DNA from: Saccharopolyspora indica
GTDB lineage: Bacteria > Actinomycetota > Actinomycetes > Mycobacteriales > Pseudonocardiaceae
Assembly: GCF_027853965.1 (NCBI RefSeq)
Contig: NZ_JAQGLB010000004.1
Coordinates: 310,001-374,000 of the forward strand
Reading direction: 5' to 3'
Length of the DNA: 64,000 nucleotides
The notes beneath the pieces were generated by a model. That model was not told the origin of the DNA. It searched no databases and worked only from the letters and a program-made list of their open reading frames with translations. This document shows positions 8,594 through 17,239 of the stretch, piece by piece (within the stretch, counting starts at the first letter, position 1; each line of letters starts with the position of its first letter). A program made the translations under genes and the position numbers.

Positions 8594-11500
8594 CTACCGG
8601 GACGGGCAGACGTCCTGGTAGTCGGCCCCGGGCAGGTGCCGGTTCCACTCGTCGGGGGTGAGGGTGCGACGGGCGGTGTCGCACAGCTCCGCGGGGACGT
8701 CCTCGGCCGCCCGGCTGCCCCAGAAGCGGATGGCCGCGTCCTCTCCTGCGCTGGCCAGGGTCTTGCCGTCGGGGCTGAACGCCACTGCGCGGACGGACTG
8801 CCGGTGGCCGATGTGCGCCGCGTTGATCTGCTTGCGGGCCGGCACGTTCCACAGCCGCACCGAACGGTCTCCTCCTCCGCTGGCCAGCGTTCGGCCGTCC
8901 GGGTGGAACGCCAGGGAGTAGACCGCACCGGTGTGCCCGATCAGCGGATCTCCGGCCATCCGCCGGGTGGCGACGTCCCACAACCGGATCGCGCCGTCGT
9001 CACCCGCGCTGGCCAGCTGCGTGCCGTCCGGGCTGAAGGCCAGCGTGCCGACCGGCCCGGTGTGGCCTTCCAGCACGTCGCCGATCGGCTGCCTCGTGCC
9101 GGTGTCCCAGAGCCGGACCTCGCCCTGGTCGTTGCCGGTGGCCAGGATCGATCCGCTGGGGCTGAACGCCACCGAGTAGACGGTTCTCCCGGCGTCGACG
9201 GTGCCCAGCGGGCGGTAGCTGTTGGCGTCCCAGAACGTCAGCGCGGTCGGTCCTCGGCCCGAGTTCATGCCGGCGGTGACGAGCATCCGACCGTCGGGGC
9301 TGAACGCCGTGGCGCGGACGAGCAGCAGCTCGTCGGGCAGCGGCGGTGCGAACGGGGTGCGGTCGGCGTGGTTCCACAGCGTGGTGGCGCCACCGTCGCC
9401 TCTGCTCGTCTCGCCGTCTTCGCGGCCGCTCATGCCGCCGGCGGCCACGGTCGTGCCGTCCGGGCTGAACGCCACCGCCAGCACCGGAGTGCGGTCGGCG
9501 GTCGGCAGGTCGGTGACGGGCTTGCGCTGCGCTGCGTTCCACAGCATCAGCGTGCGCGGCGGTCCAGCGGGCGGTAGCTGCGCGCCGGGCGGGCGGAGGA
9601 ACTGCACCATCGTGCCTCCCAGCGCGCTGACCTCGCCTCCGTCGACGTAGCACAGGCCCCAACCGGTGTGGCTGCACGCTTCCATGCTCCCGTGGCTGCC
9701 AGCGGTCTCACCGTTGTCGCCGCCGGTGACGATCGTCTTGCCATCAGGGCTGTAGGCGAGCGCGTACAGCATGCCGGAGTGCTCGATCGCCGGGTGCGCG
9801 AGCTGGAGGTGCTCCGCCACGTTCCACAGCCGCGCCGTGCCGTCTCGCGCGCCGCTGGCCAGCGTCCGGCCGTCCGGGCTGAACGCCAGCGACGTGACAG
9901 CACGGGTGTGACCGCTCAGCGGGGTGCCGAGCAGGTTTCGGGTGCGGACGTCCCAGAGCCGAACCGTGCCGTCCTCGCTGCCCGCGGCGAACATGCGCCC
10001 GTCGGGGCTGAAAGCCAGCGACTGCGCGAGAGTCGTGCGGTCGGGCCTGGTGTGCCCGCTGAGCGGCGTGCCGACCGGTTGACGGGTGGTGGTGTCCCAG
10101 AACCGGATCGTGCCGTCCGTGCCTCCGGTGGCGAAGAGGGTTCCGTCGGGGCTGAACACGATCACCGGGCCGACGAGGCTCGCGTTGTCACCGGGGTGGG
10201 CCGGGAGCGGTTCACCGATCTGGAGGCCGGTTGCGGTGTCCCAGAACTGAACCGCTCCGTCGGTGCTGAGCGTGGCGAACAGGGACCCGCCGGGATGGAA
10301 GGCGACCGCCGGGGACACGGTGTTGCGCTGGAAGGGGTCGATCTGCGGTGTCGTGACGGTGTGCACCGCCTTCCCGCTCGCGATGTCCCACAACGTCACA
10401 CCGTGGCCAGGATCGCCGAAGACGAGCCTCGTGCCGTCCGGGCTGAACGCCGCGCTGATCGAATCGTTCGGACTCCACCGCGAGTTCCCGTCCTCCTGGT
10501 AGAGCTGCGCCGACAGCGCCCCGGTCTCGGTGTGCCACAGCTTCGCGGACGGTCCTTGCCCCGCGGTGAGCAGCATCGTGCCGTCCGGGCTGAACTGCAC
10601 GGTCCGCACGGCTTTTTCCTGCCACACCGCTTCCTGCGCGCCGATCGTCTCGCCGACCTGCCGCCGCGTGACGGTGTCCCATGTCCGGACGTTGTCGCCA
10701 CCGGTCACCAGCGCCTTGCCGTCCGGGCTGAAGGCGACCGCCTCGACATCGCCGCCGGCGACGATCCGGCCGATCCCGGGACGCGCGGCGGCCTGCGACA
10801 TCGCCGCCTCGGCTTCAGGGGTTCCACCGATCCGCCACGCCGCCAGCGCGAGGAGCCTGGACAGCTCCGGATCGCTGTCCCCCATCAGCTCGCTCTTCGC
10901 CGACACGGCGCGCGACAACGCCTGCTGCCCCTGCTCGATCGCCCTCTGCTGCAACAGGATCGTCCGCGCGCCGAGCCCCAGCACGGCGATGAGCAGCACC
11001 GTCAACGCCGCTGCGGCGCCTCGGCGCACCAACGTCGCGAACCGGTACCGCCGGACGTCCTCGCTGTCCAGCTCCTCCTTCGCGGTGCCGTGCACCGCGG
11101 CCGCCAGCGTCGCTACGTCGAAGCGGAACCGGCTGTGCCGCAACGACAGATCCGGTTCATCCCGGGCCCAGGACAGATCGACCCACAGCGGTTCGGCGGA
11201 GAACCACCCCCGCAGCGTCTCCGGCAGCGCGGTAGTCCGCTCCCAGTCGAAGTCCCCGGCCGCGTCGTCCCACGCGATCTCCCCGCCGGTGAACGCGATG
11301 AGGAACGTGCCCTGCTCTCGTTGCGTCCGCCAGTACTCGACCTCTCGCCGCACCCAGGGTGACGCCGCGGCTTCCGGCGAGGCCAGCAGGACGAAGAACC
11401 GGGATTCGCGCAACGCGTTGTCGATGGTGTCCCACAGGTCGGGGTTGGCGGCGAGGCTCTCCTTGTCCTGGAACACCCGCAACGCCCAGATCTGGTTCCA

Positions 11501-11608
11501 CCGCCGGGCCAACTGGTGCAGCCCCTGCCGCAGGACCGGCGCGATCCGCTGGTCCGCCGCGTGGCTGTAGGACAGGAACGCGTCGTAGCGGGTCCCCGAC
11601 TCGTTCAT
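8594..11608 (-). CDS. TIR domain - transmembrane - WD40 receptor-like protein
   Basis: A 1004-residue protein in three parts. Residues 1-135 form a TIR domain (YDAFLSYSHAAD box 1, LRVFQDKESL, SPWVRREVEYW carrying the Glu expected in NADase-type TIRs). One membrane helix lies at about 196-217 (AAALTVLLIAVLGLGA), and a helical linker (about 218-245) follows. From 280 to 985 come about 14 WD40 repeats (FSPDG...LASGG.DG..RLWD), enough for two seven-bladed propellers. The propellers would be outside the membrane and the TIR inside. Bacterial TIR domains often make or degrade NAD-derived signals in defence or cell-death systems; the role here is inferred. It lies 84 bp downstream of, and on the same strand as, the sigma factor gene. 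Confidence 0.85.
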   Translation of the reverse strand: MNESGTRYDAFLSYSHAADQRIAPVLRQGLHQLARRWNQIWALRVFQDKESLAANPDLWDTIDNALRESRFFVLLASPEAAASPWVRREVEYWRTQREQGTFLIAFTGGEIAWDDAAGDFDWERTTALPETLRGWFSAEPLWVDLSWARDEPDLSLRHSRFRFDVATLAAAVHGTAKEELDSEDVRRYRFATLVRRGAAAALTVLLIAVLGLGARTILLQQRAIEQGQQALSRAVSAKSELMGDSDPELSRLLALAAWRIGGTPEAEAAMSQAAARPGIGRIVAGGDVEAVAFSPDGKALVTGGDNVRTWDTVTRRQVGETIGAQEAVWQEKAVRTVQFSPDGTMLLTAGQGPSAKLWHTETGALSAQLYQEDGNSRWSPNDSISAAFSPDGTRLVFGDPGHGVTLWDIASGKAVHTVTTPQIDPFQRNTVSPAVAFHPGGSLFATLSTDGAVQFWDTATGLQIGEPLPAHPGDNASLVGPVIVFSPDGTLFATGGTDGTIRFWDTTTRQPVGTPLSGHTRPDRTTLAQSLAFSPDGRMFAAGSEDGTVRLWDVRTRNLLGTPLSGHTRAVTSLAFSPDGRTLASGARDGTARLWNVAEHLQLAHPAIEHSGMLYALAYSPDGKTIVTGGDNGETAGSHGSMEACSHTGWGLCYVDGGEVSALGGTMVQFLRPPGAQLPPAGPPRTLMLWNAAQRKPVTDLPTADRTPVLAVAFSPDGTTVAAGGMSGREDGETSRGDGGATTLWNHADRTPFAPPLPDELLLVRATAFSPDGRMLVTAGMNSGRGPTALTFWDANSYRPLGTVDAGRTVYSVAFSPSGSILATGNDQGEVRLWDTGTRQPIGDVLEGHTGPVGTLAFSPDGTQLASAGDDGAIRLWDVATRRMAGDPLIGHTGAVYSLAFHPDGRTLASGGGDRSVRLWNVPARKQINAAHIGHRQSVRAVAFSPDGKTLASAGEDAAIRFWGSRAAEDVPAELCDTARRTLTPDEWNRHLPGADYQDVCPSR

Positions 11609-11692
11609 CGCGTTCTCCCGGTCTCTCCGCCCGATGTGCGGACGAGTTTTCCCGACCGCAGGCGCAATCCGCGCGCATGCGGCACCTTCCGG

Positions 11693-12625
11693 TCAGGGGG
11701 TGTCAATTTCGTACGAAATTGACACCCACCTGGCTTGTTGGCTGCTGGGGGATGTCGGGTTGGACCAGGCGAAGGCCATCGATATGGCCAGGACCAGGGC
11801 GCTGAGCAGGAGGAGGAGCCAGGGCGGGATGTTCCGTCCGGTGAACGGGCGGCGGGGGAGGTCCGGGGCGTCGTCCATGACGAGCGGTTCGATGATCGCC
11901 CGGATGCCGCTGTTGACCTCGGCCACCTCGTTGGCCAGCGCTCGGCACCGCGAACAGCACCTCAGGTGGGACTCCACGATCTGCTCGTCGCGCTTGGACA
12001 GGGCGTTGCGGGCCCAGCCGCCCAGGCGGTCGATCACCGTTCGGCAGCGCGGGTCGGAGACCTCGGCGAGGTGCGCGTTCAGGTACTCCCGGCGCAGGCC
12101 TTCGCGCGCCCGGTAGGACAGCGCGGACACCGCATTGGGGCGGAGGCCGAGGTACGGGGCTGCTTCGGCGGGCGTGCGGCCCTTGATCTCGGTGTGCCAG
12201 AGGACCTTCTGCCAGTTCGCCGGCAGCCGGGCGAAGGCCTTCGCCGCGAGCGTCCGCTCCGCCGCGTCCACCGCCGAGTCCTCGACGGGATCGATGGAGT
12301 CGTGCACCGCCACGCTCTGGACGTCCTCCACCAGCTGCACCTTCCGGGCGGTTCGCGAGCGGTCGTAGGCGAGGTTGCGCAACGTCGTCAGCAGGTAGGC
12401 GCGGAACGCGCTGGTGGGCCCGCCGCCGCTGGTCAGGCTGCAGAGGACGTTGGCGAACGCCTCGGACACGAGGTCGTCGGTCTCGGGATCGGAACGCGAG
12501 AGCCGCCGCGCGGTCTTGTAGGCGGCGCGCACGTGGCGCTGGTAGAGCTGCCCGTAGGCGCCCTTCTCGCCGGAACGAACCAGCTCGACCAATTCGGCGT
12601 CGCTGAGCTCGGGCGTCTCGGCCAT
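11693..12625 (-). CDS. ECF sigma factor with fused zinc-finger/transmembrane C-terminal domain
   Basis: A 310-residue protein. Region sigma-2 is at about 12-90 (DLVSEAFANVL, then TLRNLAYDRSR) and sigma-4 at about 120-185 (LPANWQKVLWHTEIKGRTPAEAA helix-turn-helix). Residues 220-227 read HLRCCSRC, the H-x3-C-x2-C pattern of zinc-binding anti-sigma domains, followed by one membrane helix (268-287). The protein therefore carries its own anti-sigma-like, membrane-tethered tail, as known in several ECF groups (for example ECF52/53-like). The ATG at 12625 follows GGAGGACAG. It is divergent from the STAND gene and upstream of the TIR-WD40 gene, so it may control this locus in response to an envelope signal. 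The last 10 or so residues are encoded by a dispersed palindrome. Confidence 0.85.
   Translation of the reverse strand: MAETPELSDAELVELVRSGEKGAYGQLYQRHVRAAYKTARRLSRSDPETDDLVSEAFANVLCSLTSGGGPTSAFRAYLLTTLRNLAYDRSRTARKVQLVEDVQSVAVHDSIDPVEDSAVDAAERTLAAKAFARLPANWQKVLWHTEIKGRTPAEAAPYLGLRPNAVSALSYRAREGLRREYLNAHLAEVSDPRCRTVIDRLGGWARNALSKRDEQIVESHLRCCSRCRALANEVAEVNSGIRAIIEPLVMDDAPDLPRRPFTGRNIPPWLLLLLSALVLAISMAFAWSNPTSPSSQQARWVSISYEIDTP
11699..11726. repeat. Perfect 28-bp palindrome (ATTTC-GTAC-GAAAT family) inside the sigma gene 3' end
   Basis: The core AATTTCGTACGAAATT is extended by GGTGTC and GACACC arms. It is read through as the C-terminal residues of the sigma factor, whose stop lies at 11693-11695. 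In the transcript it could form the terminator hairpin of the sigma gene ahead of the TIR gene. The same family recurs at 43322, 43364, 52502-52628, 57644, 57834 and 62773. Confidence 0.8.
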
Positions 12626-12714
12626 CTGTCCTCCGCATCCGGTGCCGGTCGATACCGGGACGCCCCGGCCGACGGCATATGACGCCGGAATCCGCAACTC
12701 GATGTGAACGTTTG

Positions 12715-12722
12715 GATACGCT
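12715..12722 (+). promoter_or_regulatory. Candidate -10 element of the first STAND gene
   Basis: GATACGCT lies 24 bp before the start codon. The second STAND gene has GATAGCCT 26 bp before its start, and both are followed by a G-rich leader ending ggggtggc or ggggttggc before ATG. The shared layout suggests co-regulation. Confidence 0.4.
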
Positions 12723-12745
12723 GGGTGCGATCTCGTGGGGGTGGC

Positions 12746-14974
12746 ATGCCGGAACCGGTTCACAACGCGCTGAGCGGCAACATCGGCGCGGCGGTCCAGG
12801 CCGGGAGCATCAGCGGCGGCGTGCACTTCAACGTCGTCCCGAGCACCGGCCCTGGCCTGGGATCACTGGCCCCACCAGCGCTGACGCACGACGTGCGCGG
12901 TCGTGGTGACCTGGTGGCGGCGGTGGTCGAGGAGCTGCGAGCCGGGCAGAGCTGCGTCGTGCACGGCGCAGGCGGCTACGGCAAGACGACGGTGGCGCAG
13001 CAGGTGGCGGCCGAACTCGGCGCGGAGACGTGGTGGGTCGACGCGTCGTCGGAGCGGAGCCTGCACGACGGCCTGCGCGAGGTCGCCCTGCGCGCGGGCG
13101 CGAGCCCGCAGGAGGTGCACGAGGCGTGGGAGGGGCGCGGACACGCGCCGGACCTGCTGTGGCGGCGGCTGGCCGAGGTCGAGTCCCGGTGGTTGCTGGT
13201 GCTGGACAACGCCGACGACGTGTGCGCGCTCGGCGCCGGACGCCCGATCGCCGAGCAGATCGGTTGGCTGCGCACGACCAGCGGAGTGCTGATCACGAGC
13301 CGCGACGGAAACCCGCAGTCCTGGGGAGGTCTCGTCCGCCTGCACGCGATCGAGACGCTGCCGGTCGCCGACGGCGCCCAGATGCTGCTCGACCGCGCAC
13401 CCGATGCCGGTTCCGCCGACAGCGCCGGTGAACTGGCACAACGCCTGGCCGGGCTCCCGCTGGCGCTGCACCTGGCGGGCCAGTACCTGGCGGTCGTCGC
13501 AACGATGCCGCAGGTCCCGGGCCTGGACCTGCCGGTGGACTTCGACAGCTACCGAACCGCGCTCGACGACCGCTGGCCGGAGGTGACGGAGCTACCGGAG
13601 GCGCCATACCCGCTGGCAGAGCGCGAGACGCTGCACCGCACCTGGGAACTGTCCCTGGACCTGCTGGCCGAGCGCGGCTACCCGACCGCTCGCCCCCTGC
13701 TCCGCCTGCTGTCTCACTTCGCCGACGCACCCATCCCGCTGGAAGTGCTCCGCGCCGAAGTCCTGGCGATGAACCGGGCTTTCGCCGGGATGACCGCAGT
13801 CCACCTGGCAGCGGTGATCAAAGCCCTGTCCGGCGTCGGCCTCCTGGCCTCCGACAGCCTGCACGGCCCGGTGCCGCTCCTGCGCCTGCACCCGGTGGTG
13901 CGCGAGACGAACCGCTACCTCGGGTGCCCGCAGGAAATCGGGAACAGCATGGCGCACTCGGTCGTGCTCGTCGCGGCCATGGCCGCGAACAGCGAGGTGA
14001 CCGATCCCAGCACGTGGCCACGCTGGCGCGTGCTGCTCCCGCACTGCGCAGCAGTGCTCGACCTCCCTGTTGCGGTGCGGGAGGCGGTGCTCGTCCTGAT
14101 CGCGTTGACGTGCGAGCGGGCGACCAGGTTCTGCGTCACCGATGGTCTCGTGCTGCACGGCATCGACCTGGCCCGGGCGGCGTTGTCCCGTCTCCCGGAG
14201 GCGGAGTCCGAGGTGCGCGAAGCTCTCCTGGGCACCCGCAACAACCTCGCCGCGATGCTGCTCGGCCGGGGTGACCTCGATGCGGCGGAAGCGGAATTCC
14301 GCGTCGTGCTGGAGTCCGCGCCTTCGGTCTTTGGTGCGAAGGACGGAAAGACGCTGGGGATAAGGCACAACATGGCCAGTGTGCTGCAGGCTCGCGGCGA
14401 CCTGGAGCAAGCGGAAGCGGAATTCCGCGCGGTGGCCGAACTGGCGGCCGAAGCCCTCGGTTCGAAGGACTCCACAACGCTGAGCGCGCGGCACAGCCTT
14501 GCCGGAGTGTTGCGGGCTCGCGGTCGGCTGTCAGAGGCTGAGTCGGAGTACCGGGCAGTCCTCGAACAGCGGCAGCAAGTCCTCGGCGCGGACCACATCC
14601 TCACCATGACCACGCGGAGCGAACTTGCCGGTGTCCTGCGGGATTCGGGTGAGCCGGAGGTAGCGGAGGCTGAGCTCTGCGAGCTGCTGGACTGGGCGGT
14701 CGACACCTTGGGCGACGAGCATCCCCGCACCCTGATCACCCGGGCCAACCTCGCGGGCGCGCTGGCGGCCCAGGGGGCTCTGACGCAAGCAGAGTCGGAG
14801 TTGCGCGCTGTCCTGGCGGTGGCGGACCGGGTTTGGGGTGCTGATCACCCCCACTTCCTGGCAGCGCGCGGCCAACTCGCGAATGTGCTGCTGGAGCAGG
14901 GGAAGCAGACCGAGGCTGAAGCTGTGCTGAGCGAAGGCCGCACCGCGAATTCAGCTTCCCCCGAACGGCATTGA
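12746..14974 (+). CDS. STAND NTPase (NB-ARC-like) with TPR repeats and N-terminal amyloid-like motif
   Basis: A 742-residue protein. Residues 5-30 contain HNALSGNIGAAVQAG followed by SISGGVHFN, resembling the RHIM/BASS amyloid-signalling motifs described at the N-termini of actinobacterial NLR-like proteins. The NTPase core has Walker A GAGGYGKTT (74-82), Walker B LLVLDNADD (about 150-158), a sensor GVLITSRDG, and GLPLALHLAGQYL of the winged-helix side of NB-ARC. From about 485 to 735 the sequence is helical TPR-like repeats (E-A-E-FR-V-L, LA-ML--RGDL). Such proteins oligomerise on ligand sensing and pass a signal through the amyloid motif. The start is the ATG after a G-rich leader. A paralogue follows 58 bp downstream. 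Confidence 0.85.
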   Translation: MPEPVHNALSGNIGAAVQAGSISGGVHFNVVPSTGPGLGSLAPPALTHDVRGRGDLVAAVVEELRAGQSCVVHGAGGYGKTTVAQQVAAELGAETWWVDASSERSLHDGLREVALRAGASPQEVHEAWEGRGHAPDLLWRRLAEVESRWLLVLDNADDVCALGAGRPIAEQIGWLRTTSGVLITSRDGNPQSWGGLVRLHAIETLPVADGAQMLLDRAPDAGSADSAGELAQRLAGLPLALHLAGQYLAVVATMPQVPGLDLPVDFDSYRTALDDRWPEVTELPEAPYPLAERETLHRTWELSLDLLAERGYPTARPLLRLLSHFADAPIPLEVLRAEVLAMNRAFAGMTAVHLAAVIKALSGVGLLASDSLHGPVPLLRLHPVVRETNRYLGCPQEIGNSMAHSVVLVAAMAANSEVTDPSTWPRWRVLLPHCAAVLDLPVAVREAVLVLIALTCERATRFCVTDGLVLHGIDLARAALSRLPEAESEVREALLGTRNNLAAMLLGRGDLDAAEAEFRVVLESAPSVFGAKDGKTLGIRHNMASVLQARGDLEQAEAEFRAVAELAAEALGSKDSTTLSARHSLAGVLRARGRLSEAESEYRAVLEQRQQVLGADHILTMTTRSELAGVLRDSGEPEVAEAELCELLDWAVDTLGDEHPRTLITRANLAGALAAQGALTQAESELRAVLAVADRVWGADHPHFLAARGQLANVLLEQGKQTEAEAVLSEGRTANSASPERH

Positions 14975-14999
14975 GCGCACGTCGACGTTCGCCACCTTG

Positions 15000-15007
15000 G
15001 ATAGCCT
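15000..15007 (+). promoter_or_regulatory. Candidate -10 element of the second STAND gene
   Basis: GATAGCCT lies 26 bp before ATG 15033 and matches the position and composition of GATACGCT upstream of the first STAND gene. It implies that the second copy has its own promoter rather than only read-through. Confidence 0.35.
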
Positions 15008-15032
15008 GACCGGGGATCGCATGGGGGTTGGC

Positions 15033-16481
15033 ATGCAGGAATCGGCGCATAACGCGTTGAACGGCCACGTCGGGTCGGCGGTGCAAGCCCGCTACATCCA
15101 CGGCGACGTGAACTTCAACGGAGCACCAGCTGTCGGCCCGGGCCTGGGCACGGTGACTCCTCCTGTCGCGGCGCACGATGTGCGCGGTCGCGATGAGCTG
15201 GTGAGGTCGGTGGTCGAGGCGCTGCGCGGGCGGAACCCCGTCGTGCTTCACGGCGCAGGTGGCTATGGGAAGACCACGGTCGCGCAATGCGTGGTGACCG
15301 AGCTCGGCGTTGAAACGTGGTGGGTGGACGCCTCGTCCGAGGCGAGCCTGCACGACGGCCTGCGCGAGGTCGCGCTGCGCGCGGGCGCGGATCCCGAGGA
15401 AGTGCAAAGCGCCTGGGAGGGGCGCGGGCTCGCGCCGGACCTGCTGTGGCGGCAGCTGGAGCAGCGCACGGATTGGCTGCTGGTGCTCGACAACGCCGAT
15501 GACTCAAGCCTTCTCGGTGCCGGGAGACCGGTCTCGGCGGGCACGGGATGGTTGCGGCGGACGGGCTCCGTGCTGGTCACCAGCCGCGATGGGCATCCGC
15601 AGGCGTGGGGGAACCTCGCGCAGCTGCATGCGGTCGGCCTACTCTCTTCCGCCGCTGGCGCGCAGGTGTTGCTGGACCGCGCGCCGACTGCCGGAACGCC
15701 AGAGCAGGCGCGCGAACTGGCGGAACGGCTCGGTGGGTTACCGCTCGCCCTGCACTTGGCGGGTCAGTACCTGTCCGTCTCAGGCGCTATGCCACGGGTG
15801 CCGGGTCTGGAGCTCCCCACCGACTTCACCGGCTACCGGACCGCGCTGGACGAGCGCTGGCCGGAGGTGACCGAACTCCCGGAAGCGCCGCATCCTCTGA
15901 CTCAGAGGGCGATGCTGCACCGCACCTGGGAACTGTCCCTGGACCTGCTCGCGGAGCGCGGGCATCCGATGGCTCGCCCCCTGATCCATCTGCTGGCGCA
16001 ATTCGAGGCCGCGCCGATCCCGCTCGAACTCCTCGATGTGGCCGTGCTGGTCGTGATTCCGGAGTTCGAGGGACTCACCGCCCTGCGGCTCGCCGCCACG
16101 TTGAGCGCGCTGTCCGGGTTCGGGCTCATCGAGTCGACCACTCACGGCGAGGCGGCGATTCCAGTCCTGCGCTTGCACCCGGTCATCCGCGAGGCGAACC
16201 GCTACCAGGTCAGCGACGACAAGCGAGACACGTACGTGCTGGTGTGCTTGGGGCTGCTGACGATCGCGGGCCGCTCCATCGATGCCGGTGACTACACGAC
16301 TTGGCCGCTCTGGAGCCTGCTGGTCCCGCACTGTGCGTTTCTGGCCAGCTTCGCCGACCAGCGCGACGAATTCCGTGAGCTCGTGGGGGGACCAGTGGCG
16401 GACATGTGCACCGCGACGGGCGCTTCTGTTCGCAGATGGGTCACTTCACCCAGGCCCTCCGCTTTTTCCAGCTGGCGTTGA
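15033..16481 (+). CDS. STAND NTPase paralogue, NB-ARC half (frame interrupted)
   Basis: 482 residues, very similar to the preceding gene: an N-terminal motif HNALNGHVGSAVQAR then YIHGDVNFN, Walker A GAGGYGKTT (about 75-83), Walker B LLVLDNADD, VLVTSRDGHPQAWG and GLPLALHLAGQYL. Homology to the first copy runs to about residue 460 and is then lost: the frame goes on to RRWVTSPRPSAF and stops at 16481. The matching continuation (RFCSQMGHFTQALRFF, equivalent to RFCVTDGL... in the first copy) is in the -1 frame from about 16420. So either the gene is broken by one missing base, or it makes a TPR-less protein, or ribosomes shift frame. A start at ATG 15021 is also possible. Confidence 0.75.
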   Translation: MQESAHNALNGHVGSAVQARYIHGDVNFNGAPAVGPGLGTVTPPVAAHDVRGRDELVRSVVEALRGRNPVVLHGAGGYGKTTVAQCVVTELGVETWWVDASSEASLHDGLREVALRAGADPEEVQSAWEGRGLAPDLLWRQLEQRTDWLLVLDNADDSSLLGAGRPVSAGTGWLRRTGSVLVTSRDGHPQAWGNLAQLHAVGLLSSAAGAQVLLDRAPTAGTPEQARELAERLGGLPLALHLAGQYLSVSGAMPRVPGLELPTDFTGYRTALDERWPEVTELPEAPHPLTQRAMLHRTWELSLDLLAERGHPMARPLIHLLAQFEAAPIPLELLDVAVLVVIPEFEGLTALRLAATLSALSGFGLIESTTHGEAAIPVLRLHPVIREANRYQVSDDKRDTYVLVCLGLLTIAGRSIDAGDYTTWPLWSLLVPHCAFLASFADQRDEFRELVGGPVADMCTATGASVRRWVTSPRPSAFSSWR

Positions 16482-17188
16482 AGTGCCACCAGGAAGAATC
16501 GGGAGACGGAAGCTGGCGGACCCTGGACGCGCGGAACAGGGTCGCCGGGATGCTCCAGGAACAAGGTGAGTATTCCCGGGCGGAGGCCGAGTACCAGGAG
16601 GTGCTCGATCTGTCCGCGCAGATCGACGGTGAGGCGCATTCCGTGATGCTGACTGCGCGGGTCCACCTCGCTGGTTTGCTATTCGCCCGCGGCGAATCAG
16701 CGCGGGCTGAAGCCGAGCTCCGCGCGGCCTTGGCGCTGTCGTACCAGCTTCGCGGCGCGGAACTTCCGCAGACCCTGCTCATCCGGGCGAGCTTGGCCAT
16801 CGTAGAGAAGAGCCACGGCGAGCTGGGGCACGTTGAGAAAGAGCTGCGCGAAGCGCTCCGGTTGGAGGAGCAGTCGTACGGTGAGTCCCACTTGATGATC
16901 CTGAAGCTCCGGACCTCCCTGGCGTCCCTGCTGATGGGCCGGGGTGAGCTCGCGCAAGCCGAGACCGAGTACCGGGCGCTGCTGGACCAGGCCGTCCGGA
17001 CGTGCGGCGAGGAGAATCCGAACACGCTGTTCATCCGGGACAGTCTGGCTGGCGTGCTGCTGGAGCGCGGAGAGACGGATCAAGCTGCGGCGGAGTTTCG
17101 GAAGGTGTGGGAATGCAGCTGCGTGCTTTTCGGAGCGGAACACCCGCGCAGCCGTGCGGTGAAGGCGAGATTGGACAAGCTGTCCTGA
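16406..17188 (+). CDS. TPR half of the second STAND protein, in the -1 frame
   Basis: 260 residues beginning at ATG 16406 inside the upstream frame. It consists almost entirely of TPR-like helices with the repeated pattern A-E-A-E-x-x-x-V/A-L and LA-LL--RGE, matching residues about 470-735 of the first STAND protein. A G-rich stretch (gtggggggac) precedes the ATG by some 12 bp, so separate, coupled translation is possible. Selection seems to have kept this frame open over 780 bp, which argues against a long-dead pseudogene. It ends at a strong terminator shared with the convergent etfD gene. Confidence 0.65.
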   Translation: MHRDGRFCSQMGHFTQALRFFQLALKCHQEESGDGSWRTLDARNRVAGMLQEQGEYSRAEAEYQEVLDLSAQIDGEAHSVMLTARVHLAGLLFARGESARAEAELRAALALSYQLRGAELPQTLLIRASLAIVEKSHGELGHVEKELREALRLEEQSYGESHLMILKLRTSLASLLMGRGELAQAETEYRALLDQAVRTCGEENPNTLFIRDSLAGVLLERGETDQAAAEFRKVWECSCVLFGAEHPRSRAVKARLDKLS

Positions 17189-17193
17189 AAAGA

Positions 17194-17228
17194 CGAAGGG
17201 CGCCTCCCGAGTCGGGAGACGCCCTTCG
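17194..17228. terminator. Bidirectional terminator between STAND paralogue and etfD
   Basis: CGAAGGGCG and CTCCCGA pair with TCGGGAG and CGCCCTTCG around a 2-nt loop. The stem is about 16 bp and sits between convergent stop codons, with an A-run (gaaaaga) on the left side. Confidence 0.8.
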
Positions 17229-17239
17229 CAGTAGATCCG

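Noticed and set aside
9668..11362. A 564-codon plus-strand frame opposite the TIR-WD40 gene
   Set aside because: Its repeats are only the antisense of the WD40 repeats on the other strand.
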